Below, one piece after another: positions 8,698 to 15,512 of a stretch of 16,221 nt of DNA (the first letter of the stretch is position 1; every line of letters begins with the position of its first letter). The stretch spans positions 3,563-19,783 of the forward strand of contig MU631675.1 of NCBI GenBank assembly GCA_026770615.1. Direction: 5' to 3'. The DNA comes from Pavlovales sp. CCMP2436 (taxonomy: Eukaryota; Haptophyta; Pavlovophyceae; Pavlovales). Under the pieces are notes generated by a model. The model had not been told where the DNA came from. It saw only the letters and a list, made by a program, of their open reading frames with translations, and made no database searches. The translations under genes and the position numbers were made by a program.

Positions 8698-9311
8698 ATG
8701 ATTTTTCTACAGTCACGACGGCTCTGCGCCTCCTACGAGTCAGGGGCCAACAACGACCCACAAAAAAGTACACCAAACACATGGCCAGATTGGTACTCGG
8801 AGCATACCGCCACAATGCCGAGTGGGCAGCAGAAATTTCGGCGATGGCCACCACTACAACTACCATTGTCACAAGACACAAAGCATCACCTATACCACGA
8901 GTGCTCGTCAACGGAAACGCACCGCCACGACCTCCATCGCTCTCTTTGCAAGGAACTGTCCCCGCGCCTGGGACCCGCCAAGTCAAGATCAATGGCGACA
9001 CACATGATCTCTCGGCCGGACTATTTCATCGGAAGGGTAGGATTAAGTGTCAAAGAAGAGCTCAGAAAGAAGGATGTCGACACCGGTGACACACCCAAGC
9101 ACGGCGACTTACACTACACTCTCTTACGCCATAGCCTCAGCATGCACAAATCACGCGAAGCGGTAATCGAAGCATCATCGGCGTCAACAAGGACAATGTA
9201 TCTCTACACCACGCGTATACGTTTATGGTAGCCATATGGGCCGCCCAGACAGCTGAGCGGGCAGGAAGGAAACTGAATCAAAACACAGCATCAGCGGCCA
9301 TACCACCTATG
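8698..9311 (+). pseudogene. Probable C-terminal remnant of a retroelement polyprotein
   Basis: One frame (8698-9231) contains KHHLYHECSSTETHRHDL near 8881. This resembles the H-x-L-x-x-H-x-C...R..L segment that closes many non-LTR reverse transcriptases. A helical stretch (VGLSVKEELRKKD) follows. Near 9180 the protein-like reading moves to another frame (VNKDNVSLHHAYTF, AIWAAQTAERAGRK) and ends ASAAIPPM at 9311, which is the end of a 23-aa repeat unit that continues at 9905. The family call rests on one short motif. Overlapping frames in 8680-9090 are also open, so the exact reading is uncertain. A splice acceptor (CCATAGCCTCAG, 9140) is an alternative to a frameshift. Composition (A/C-rich, weaker GC bias) differs from the genes upstream and matches the repeat ORF downstream. 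Confidence 0.4.
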
Positions 9312-9904
9312 CTAATGTAGGGGGGTTCGGGCTGGCGGTACGTTTCAAGTTCAAGTCAGGCTGATCTTAGCGCTCCGACGCAGGCTCCTACGCGCTACGC
9401 CAAATTGGGGAGTTGGTAGAAGTGGTGGATGATGAGGAAGCCGAAAACAAAGCGCTGGAGTCGCTGCGCAACGCGGGGCCGCCCGATAGTGCGCGAGCAA
9501 GCGAGTCCATGGGTGATCCCAGCGGTGACGTATTGCTGGGAAGCGATGGGGTTTTGAATATCGAGAATTCGTTTGCGCGTGCAGGGCGCGGGCCGCAGCG
9601 CGGGGTCGCTGTAAAAGGACTGGTTGAAGAGGGAGCCGAAGGAGCCGAGACGTCGAGCGCGAGCGAGTCCACTTCATGGAGGGTTTGGGTTTTGAATGCC
9701 ATGAACTTGTTCACGCGTGCAGGGCGCGGGCCGCCGCGCGGGGGCGCGGTGGAAGAACTAGTTGAAAAAGGAGCCGAAGGAGCCAAACCAGGCAACGCAA
9801 GGCCGTCCGGCCGAGCGCAAGCGAGCGAGTTCATTGGTGGTCTCACCGTCGGCGTGTCGCTAGGAAGCGACGGGGTTTTGAATGCCGTGAACTAGTTCGC
9901 GCGT
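9312..9904. mobile_element. Inserted repeat element, copy 1 (~593 bp)
   Basis: The first ~285 bp (from TAATGTAGGGG at 9314) matches 12882-13176 almost base for base, for example GTTCGGGCTGGCGGTACG and GAAGCCGAAAACAAAGCGC. The rest is made of internal repeats of its own second half: GGTTTTGAAT...GCGCGTGCAGGGCGCGGGCC recurs from about 9549 and 9687, and a third unit at about 9871 is cut at the right end. It splits a 69-bp repeat array, and TATG flanks both ends (9308-9311 and 9904-9907), consistent with a short target-site duplication. It carries a 160-aa plus-strand frame (9413-9895, VDDEEAENKALESLRNAG...) and open minus-strand frames. Both are partly shared with copy 2, but neither has a recognised domain. 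No transposase, poly(A) or terminal inverted repeat is visible, so its class is unknown and it looks non-autonomous. Confidence 0.8.
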
Positions 9905-10215
9905 ATGGAATACGAGCCCATACGCCCAGCGGACAGCATCGCTCAAAACAAGGAACCATCAGCCCTATCTCCTATGCAGTATGAGCCCATACCCCCAACA
10001 AACAGCATCGCCCAAAACGAAGCACCAGCGGCCATACCACCTATGCAGTATGAGCCCATACCCCTAACGGACAGCATCGCCCAAATCGAGGCACCAGCGG
10101 CTATACCATTTCTGCGGTATGAGCCCATACCCCCAACGGACAGCATCGCTCAGTATGAGCCCATATCCCCAACGGCCGTACCACCTATACAGCAAGAGCC
10201 CATACCCCCAACGGA
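9905..10215 (+). repeat. 69-bp in-frame tandem repeat (23 aa), 4 full + 2 short units
   Basis: Units start at 9905, 9974, 10043 and 10112, exactly 69 bp apart. Two shortened units follow (QYEPISPT, QQEPIPPT). Each encodes x-[YQ]-EPI-PPT-DSIAQ-x-EAPAAIP. The spacing, a multiple of three, keeps the frame. The tail of another unit (CAGCGGCCATACCACCTATG) is found at 9292-9311, left of the inserted element. Confidence 0.9.
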
Positions 10216-10765
10216 CACCAGTGCACTGACCATCCCTGCTAAACGAAGATGCCTGATGCGCAACCAACCTACGAATAATGAAGATTCATTAATAAGTGTA
10301 AACCCGACCATACTCTCCATGCAGCCTAAGCCCATCCTCAGGCCCAGCCGAGGCCAGCAACGCTTGCGCACATCAAACGTGGAAAAACGCAACCAGAAAC
10401 CGTCTCGAACCAAAACCTCATTACTGCCAGGAGCAACTAGTCCCACCGAACCCAAAATAGGACCAGCCAGTCCCGCCATAAATCACGAATCTGCAGCAGG
10501 CCCGTCACGCATGCACGCATTGATCCATGACAAGTCCGTCATATTCATGCACCACTCACGCACACTGCGCTCAGCAACCAAACGGCCCTTTGAAACCGGC
10601 CAGTCATCCACGCTGTCACACCACTCGGGCGACAAAAACCCTAAAACCAAACATAAGCCAGCAAGCTCAAAGACTTCAAAACGCAAACATGAGCCAATAA
10701 GCCCGCCACACCCCGCAACCCAAAGTCCTGCGCCCGAGGCTCACCTCCGTCAAGGGGTGGGATAG
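9905..10765 (+). CDS. Low-complexity 286-aa ORF with 23-aa tandem repeats
   Basis: This protein is unrecognised and probably disordered. The N-terminal ~100 aa are tandem units of the pattern MQYEPIPPTDSIAQNEAPA. The middle and C-terminus are Ser/Thr/Pro/Lys-rich with basic clusters (KRRCLMR, SKTSKRKHEP), which suggests nuclear or nucleic-acid association, but only by composition. The first Met is a repeat-unit Met, not a convincing start: the same repeat ends at 9311 on the other side of a mobile insertion, so this is the 3' half of a longer reading frame (see 8698-9311). Removing the insertion with one TATG copy (596 bp) restores the frame exactly. It ends at TAG 10763. It may be the C-terminal tail of the retroelement polyprotein or a separate cellular gene. 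Confidence 0.55.
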   Translation: MEYEPIRPADSIAQNKEPSALSPMQYEPIPPTNSIAQNEAPAAIPPMQYEPIPLTDSIAQIEAPAAIPFLRYEPIPPTDSIAQYEPISPTAVPPIQQEPIPPTDTSALTIPAKRRCLMRNQPTNNEDSLISVNPTILSMQPKPILRPSRGQQRLRTSNVEKRNQKPSRTKTSLLPGATSPTEPKIGPASPAINHESAAGPSRMHALIHDKSVIFMHHSRTLRSATKRPFETGQSSTLSHHSGDKNPKTKHKPASSKTSKRKHEPISPPHPATQSPAPEAHLRQGVG

Positions 10766-11315
10766 AATGGGCCAGCAAATAAGCCGCGTATATTTGTGAT
10801 TTTTGCCCCCGAGCAAAATCTCAACATATGCGAGCCAGGCTAGCGAGGAAGTAATGTTTAGGATGCGCGAAGGTGGGCCGCACTCGCAGACGGTGCTGTA
10901 TTTTCAGACGACGCGAGGGAGAGCAGTGGAGGTCGGTCAGCGCGCCAGTCGAGAGCCGTCAGTCGTCAACTGTCGTGCGGCTAAACTGATCAGCGGTGAG
11001 GACGGTATCCATGTGCTCAGGGTGGATCCCTGGATCTGAGTGTTTTTCAACACTTAAATCCAGTGAGATCCTCCCGGTGACGGACGTTTAACTAGAAACT
11101 TACACAGTATTCTAGTTAGTTTCTCCGGCCCTTCTTTCAATTCGGTAGTAATAGAACTAATTTGGTATGCAGTAGTGTGCGTCCTTTTGGACCTCCTCCG
11201 GGGGTAGCTGCCGCACGTTCACGGCCGAGTGTGTGCACGCAAGCCTTCTGTCGCACACTGCTGCCTCACTTATTATTACCCGAGCCCGTGATGAGCCGTA
11301 CATATTGAGCGTGCT
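10766..11315. other. Intergenic stretch with two hairpins
   Basis: There is no convincing gene. A 78-aa plus-strand frame (10803-11039) has no recognisable motif. Two stem-loops lie in it: 11024-11071, where GGATCCCTGGATCTGAGTGT pairs imperfectly with ACACTTAAATCCAGTGAGAT and its following CC; and 11089-11118, a perfect 9-bp stem (TAACTAGAA / TTCTAGTTA) with a 12-nt loop. They may belong to the 3' end of the transcript above or to a small mobile element. Confidence 0.55.
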
Positions 11316-11354
11316 GTCAGGACTGACGTCTAGTGCCAAGCAAGTCAGTGAGTG
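11316..11354 (+). repeat. Dispersed ~64-bp repeat, copy 3, left half
   Basis: GTCAGGACTGACGTCTAGTG...AAGTCAGTGAGTG matches the left half of the copies at 541 and 1283. The right half continues only at 11831. Confidence 0.75.
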
Positions 11355-11830
11355 GGCTATGGTTTTGGTCACCCCCTGACAGTCCGCAAGACGCAAGTGG
11401 GGGACGACCATCCTGAGCACAGGTCGCCTCCATAATTAAGACAGAGCTCGCTCTAGGCTTGCTGGATTTGTCTCGAGAGCTCTATTTTTTACATTTATCA
11501 GCAAATTTGAATGCGTGGGGTAGTAAATCAGTAACTAACAACGTGATATTTTTTTAAAGGGGGGATTGGTGGATACAGTGTTTAGTACAACGAAGAAATA
11601 TTTTCAAATGTGATTTTTTTTGGAAACAGTATATAGCATTCTGAACTTTCGTGTGTAATTTTAAGAAGTGGGTTAGCTATTGGGCGTCCACTTTTGTACA
11701 AAGTTAGATACAAATTTACTGCACATGCATATATTTAAAGTTTTACTGGCCACATTTCGTTGTTGTCTTCGGCGAAGCGCTCAGGATGGTCGTCCGGCCA
11801 CAGGGGGTGACCTGAGGCAAAGGCAGTCTA
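11355..11830. mobile_element. MITE-like insertion (~476 bp) with terminal inverted repeats
   Basis: It interrupts the dispersed repeat at a point that is continuous in the other two copies. Near its ends are inverted repeats in two blocks: GGTCACCCCCTG (11367-11378) pairs with CAGGGGGTGACC (11801-11812), and GGACGACCATCCTGAGC (11402-11418) pairs with GCTCAGGATGGTCGTCC (11779-11795). The left arm carries about 16 extra bases between the blocks. The interior (11430-11770) is AT-rich with no ORF of note. No transposase is present, so it would be a non-autonomous DNA element. The exact ends and target duplication are unclear. Confidence 0.7.
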
Positions 11831-11875
11831 CACCACCTGTTGAATCATGCTGGGCCGCTAGTACTAAATCTAATT
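11831..11875 (+). repeat. Dispersed ~64-bp repeat, copy 3, right half
   Basis: CACCACCTGTTGAATCATGC and TGGGCCGCTA resume the repeat where 11354 left off. As in the other copies, an AT-rich tail follows, here TAGTACTAAATC, with the TA run decayed. Confidence 0.75.
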
Positions 11876-11924
11876 ACAGATATAAGCGTATGTCTTTGAG
11901 CGCACCGAGCCAGCCGAGGGCGTG

Positions 11925-12843
11925 TTATGCTTGTTGTGCCGCCTGCTGCCCGACGGCGAGTTTCATCGCGCAGTAGGTAGCCACTTCAGCACAGATGTTG
12001 GAGAACAGGGCCCCGTCGGCCGATCGCGCGAGCGGGCTGAGGACAGGTGCTGCGAGCGGCGAGTTGCGATTGGTCCCGACTGACTGCATCGAGCTGAGGC
12101 GGATTGCGACGATGCGCGTTACCTCAAGGACACGCTCCCTCGACTGTATCGAGTCGTCATCAAGGTTAATCCCGCTGGCTGACACCTGAGCCAACCGCTC
12201 GCCTTGCTGGTGCTCCACGCGGCCACGGCTTGTGCGTCGAGGACCGGTACCTCTTCATCATTTTTCTCGAGGCCGTCGATAGCAGCTGCCGCCACGACCA
12301 CGCGCGCGCTTCCCGAGGGGAGCATGATGAGCTTCTCGCACACACGACGACTCAGCATCCCTCGGGGCCGGGCAACGAGAGCCGCACATATTGTGTCCAC
12401 ATTGAATTTCGTCGCGAACCAATCCAAGCGCCCAATGACTTCGCGCGCCACCAACTCCACGGCGCAGTACGGCGCCTCTGCATGCGGATTGCGGGGACGG
12501 GGAAGTTCTGCTCGACAATTTGAAGGAATGGCACGTGGATATAATGTTCGCCGATCTGGGCGGTGCTTCATGCCCTGGGCGGCCTGTGGCCGCGCTCAGC
12601 AGTCCCTGCGACTTCCTTACCCCCATGAACTTGCGCTAGTCCGAGCCATGCTGCGCCTCCCACGCGTCGACCAAACAAAGCCTTGGCGCCGTCCAACTTG
12701 GCGACGGGCTCCCACGTGTTCTTGGAGGAGCGGAAGCCCACCCACTTGACGAGGTACTCGTACGACAGGCCTTGCAGGCGCTTGCCCTCGATCCGCGCAA
12801 TTTCCCATTCACTCTGCACGTCCGCTCCCCGCTTCCGCTTCAT
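11925..12843 (-). CDS. Chromodomain protein gene with frame disruptions
   Basis: Starting at ATG 12843, residues 12-52 form a chromodomain: EWEIARIEGKR, then YEYLVKWVGF and NTWEP, followed by an L-D-G-A-K-A-L helix. The three aromatic-cage positions known from HP1-type chromodomains are occupied (W13, W34, F37), so methyl-lysine histone binding is plausible. A short basic leader (KRKRG) precedes it. A strong donor GTAAGGAAG (intron 12620-12556, acceptor CAG) splices in phase to a frame with AVELVAREVIGRLDWFATKF and VCEKLIMLPSGSARVVVAA, of unknown function. A different frame just downstream of the acceptor reads EHYIHVPFLQIVEQNFPVPA, which looks more protein-like, so a frameshift near 12480 is also possible. 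A further one-base shift near 12215 is needed to reach the C-terminal part (GERLAQVSASGINLDDDSIQ) ending at TAA 11925. It is either a decaying gene or hit by assembly indels. The N-terminal position of the domain argues against an integrase-linked chromodomain. Confidence 0.72.
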
Positions 12844-12867
12844 CGCCGGAGTAGGCGCCGCTGAGTG

Positions 12868-13190
12868 GAGCCAAGATATATTAATATAGAGGAGTTCGGG
12901 CTGGCGGTACGTTTCAAGTTCAAGTCAGGCTGATCTTAGCGCTCCGACGCAGGCTCCTACGCGCTACGCCGAAGTGGAGAGCTGGTAGAAGTGGTGGATG
13001 ATGAGGAAGCCGAAAACAAAGCGCTGGAGTCGCTGCGCAACGCGGGGCCGCCCGACAGTGCGCGAGCAAGCGAGTCCATTGGTGATCCCAGCGGTGACGT
13101 ATCGCTGGGAAGCGATGAGGTTTTGAATGTCGAGAACTCGTTTGCGCGTGCAGGGTGCGGGCCGCAGCGCGGGGGTGAGCCAAGATATAT
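12868..13190. mobile_element. Inserted repeat element, copy 2 (~295 bp) with 14-bp target duplication
   Basis: The element at 12882-13176 is a near-identical, shorter version of 9314-9600. GAGCCAAGATATAT occurs directly on both sides (12868-12881 and 13177-13190), a clean target-site duplication. The copy stops after GGGCCGCAGCGCGGGGG, where copy 1 goes on into internal repeats. It lies about 40 bp upstream of the chromodomain ATG, in that gene's presumed promoter. The open frame of copy 1 (VDDEEAENKALESLRNAG) is kept. Confidence 0.85.
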
Positions 13191-13201
13191 ATATATATAT
13201 C
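13183..13201. repeat. (AT)n microsatellite
   Basis: An uninterrupted AT dinucleotide run lies at the right edge of copy 2. It probably expanded from the TATAT end of the duplicated target site. Confidence 0.8.
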
Positions 13202-13341
13202 GCTAATGCGAGTTAACTATATGTCATTGGGATGAAGCAGTCGACGAGAGCCCGGCTCCGGCGGCACGGCGCGGGCCGCTGCAGCCAGCTCAAGTTGACG
13301 CGGCGTCGTAAAGAAGATCCCACTTGGCGCAGCCATAGAGA

Positions 13342-13363
13342 TGACTCCAATGCATTGGAGTCA
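13342..13363. other. 22-bp perfect palindrome
   Basis: A perfect inverted repeat without spacer is centred at 13352/13353, starting TGACTCCAATG. Its ends carry TGACTC/GAGTCA, the half-site sequence bound by many bZIP factors. It lies between the element copy and the proline-rich/minisatellite region. A function is not shown. Confidence 0.8.
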
Positions 13364-13419
13364 GGCCATCCCATCCAGGGTGGAGGGAGGGGTTTTTTTT
13401 TTCTGTAAGGAAGGGAGCA

Positions 13420-13504
13420 GGGCCATACGAGAGCGCAGGACCATACGAGGGCGTAGAATCATACGAAGGCGTAGGATCATACCGGGGTGTAGGACCATAC
13501 GAGG
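13420..13504. repeat. 18-bp tandem repeat, ~4.7 units
   Basis: Units GGACCATACGAGGGCGTA and variants start at 13420, 13438, 13456, 13474 and 13492. In the minus-strand frame open here (13290-14330) they encode hexapeptides such as YGPTPS, YDPTPS and YDSTPS. A 10-T run (13393-13402) precedes the array. The host frame is proline-rich and runs into the minisatellite, so its status as a gene is doubtful. Confidence 0.8.
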
Positions 13505-13561
13505 TCCGGTGGCGAGCGGAGTGCGTAGCCCAGCGGCGACCGAGGTCTGGCGGCGTAGGGC

Positions 13562-13662
13562 ATTGAGGCAGTGGGCTCGCGCCGGAGGTAAGACGGGAAG
13601 ACCCATAGGTGAGACTGGCGCTGAACACTGAGGCAGTGGACTCAGGCCGGAGGTGAGATGGG
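13562..13662. repeat. 65-bp-spaced direct duplication
   Basis: The 36-bp segment starting ATTGAGGCAGTGG at 13562 recurs at 13627 (ACTGAGGCAGTGGACTC), with GCCGGAGGT.AGA.GGG shared. It lies between the 18-bp array and the start of the minisatellite. Confidence 0.7.
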
Positions 13663-14744
13663 CAGGCAATGGGTGGCGGTGGCAGTGATTGGCTCGGCGG
13701 CGGCGAAATGGGCGGCGGGCTGGGCGGCTGGCTGCGCATAGGACCAGGCGGCGGGTTGGAGAGCGCGTTCGCCGTGCGGCGAGGAGGCTGAGGGCGCGTG
13801 CGCCAAGCGGCGACGAGGCCAAGAAGGCATGCGCCAAGAGGGCCGAGAACGCGTGCGCCGAGTGGCGAGGAGGCCGAGAGTGCTAGCGCCGAGCGGCGAG
13901 GAGCCCGAGGTCGTGTACGCCGATGAGGCCAAGAGCTCGTGCGCCGAGCGGCGAGGAGTCCGAGAGCGTGTGCATCGAGCGGCGAGGAGTCCAAGAGCGT
14001 GGAGCGGCGAGGAGTCCGAGAGCGTGTGCGCCGAGCAGCGAGGAGTCCAAGATCGTGTGCGCCCATCGGCAAGGAGGCCGGGAGCGCGTGTGTCGAGCGG
14101 CAAAGAGGCTTGGAGCACGTATGCCGAGCGCGCGCGCCAAGCGGCGACGAGACCTGGAGCGCGTGCGGCGAGGAGGCTGAGGGCACGTGCGCCAAGCGGC
14201 GACGAGACCAAGAGGGCGTGCGCCGAGGGGGCCTAGAACGCGTGCGCCGAGCGGCGAAGAGTCCGAGAGCGCTTGCGGCGAGGAGTCCGAGAGCGCGTGC
14301 GGCGAGGAGTCCGAGAGCGTGAAGCGGCAAGGAGTCCGAGAGCGTGTGCGCTGAGCGGCGACGAGGCCAAGAGGGTGTGCGCCAAGGGGCCTGAGAACGC
14401 GTGCGCCGAGCGGTGAGGAGGCCGAGAGTGCGAGCGGCGAGGAGTCCGAGACCGTGTGTGCCGATGAGGCCGAGAGCGCGCGCGCCGAGCGGCGAGGAGT
14501 CCGAGAGCGTGGAGCGGCAAGGAGTCTGAGAGCGTGTGCGCTGAGCGGCAGTTAAGGAGGCCGGGAGCGCGTGCGACGAGCGGCGACGAGACCTAGAGCA
14601 CGTGTGGCGAGGAGGCCGAGGGCGCGTTCACCGAGCGGCGAGGAGGCCGAGAGCGCGTGCGCTGAGCGGCGAGGAGGCCGAGAGGCGGTAGCGCGTGCGC
14701 TGAGCGGCGAGGATGCCGAGAAGCGAGGAAGCGTGTGCCGAGCG

Positions 14745-15030
14745 GCGAGGAGGCTGAGAGCGCGTGCGGTAGTGAATTTTGCGTTAGCGGCAAGTGCGCC
14801 AGCGCCGAGTGCGTCAGCGGCGAGCGCGGCAGCGAGGATGTAGCACTTTAGCGGCAATTGTCAGGCGGTAAGCGTGTCAGGTGCGAGCGAATCGCGAAAC
14901 TCGGCGGCGAGTGGAGCACGAGGCCATGCGGCGAGCGAAGCGCAACGCTCGTCGTCGAGCGGAGTGGACGAGCAAGTGGCCGTAACAGCGCACCCGTCGT
15001 TGCCGAAGTGATACGAGCGAGTGTACGAGC
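14745..15030. repeat. Non-minisatellite spacer inside the array, first copy
   Basis: GTGAAT.TTGCGTTAGCGGCAAG interrupts the array at about 14769 and recurs at about 15430, together with TAGCAC.TTAGC.GCAA about 80 bp on. Here it continues into ~160 bp of unrelated sequence up to 15030 (near CGATTCGCTCGCACC on the reverse strand), whereas the second copy re-enters the array at about 15510. No gene is seen in it. Confidence 0.7.
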
Positions 15031-15426
15031 GAGCGGCGAGGAGGCCGAGAGCGCGTGCGCCGAGCGGCGAGGAGGCCGAGAGCGCGTGCGCCAATGAGGC
15101 CGAGAGCGCGTGCGGCGAGGAGGCAAGGAGCGCGTACGCCGAGTTGCGAGGAGGCCGAGAGCGCGAGCGCCGAGTCGCGAGGAGGCCGGGAGCGCGTGCG
15201 CCGAGCGACGAGGAGTCCGAGAGCGTGAAGCGGCAAGGAATCTGAGAGCGTGTGCGCCGAGCGGCGACGAGGTCAAGAGGGCGTGCGCCGAGGGGGCCGA
15301 GAACGAGTGCGCCGAGCTGCGAGGAGGGCGAGAGCGCGTGCGCAGAGCAGCGACGAGGCCGGGAGCGCGTGCGGCGAGGAGGCTAGGGCGCGTGCGCCGA
15401 GTGGCGAGGAGGGTGAGAGCGCGTGC

Positions 15427-15512
15427 GGCAGTGAATCTTGCGTTAGCGGCAAGCGCATCAGCACCGAGTGCGTCATCGAGGTGTAGCACGTTAGCAGCAA
15501 ATTTCAGGCGGC
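15427..15512. repeat. Non-minisatellite spacer inside the array, second copy
   Basis: The ~85-bp module is about 660 bp downstream of the first copy and is flanked on the left by the same unit variant (GAGGGTGAGAGCGCGTGCGG against GAGGCTGAGAGCGCGTGCGG). To its right the array changes to almost pure 24-bp units. Confidence 0.75.

Noticed and set aside
11157..11420. 87-aa minus-strand ORF
   Set aside because: It overlaps the dispersed repeat and the inverted-repeat end of the inserted element and has no recognisable domain.
12204..12749. 181-aa plus-strand ORF
   Set aside because: It is antisense to the chromodomain gene, and its composition (Arg/Ser/Thr-rich) is that of a shadow frame.
13290..14330. 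346-aa minus-strand ORF, proline/alanine/arginine-rich
   Set aside because: Most of it is translation of the GC-rich minisatellite, whose 31- and 25-bp units change frame continually. The opposite strand is equally open. Only the YGPTPS part was kept, as a note.
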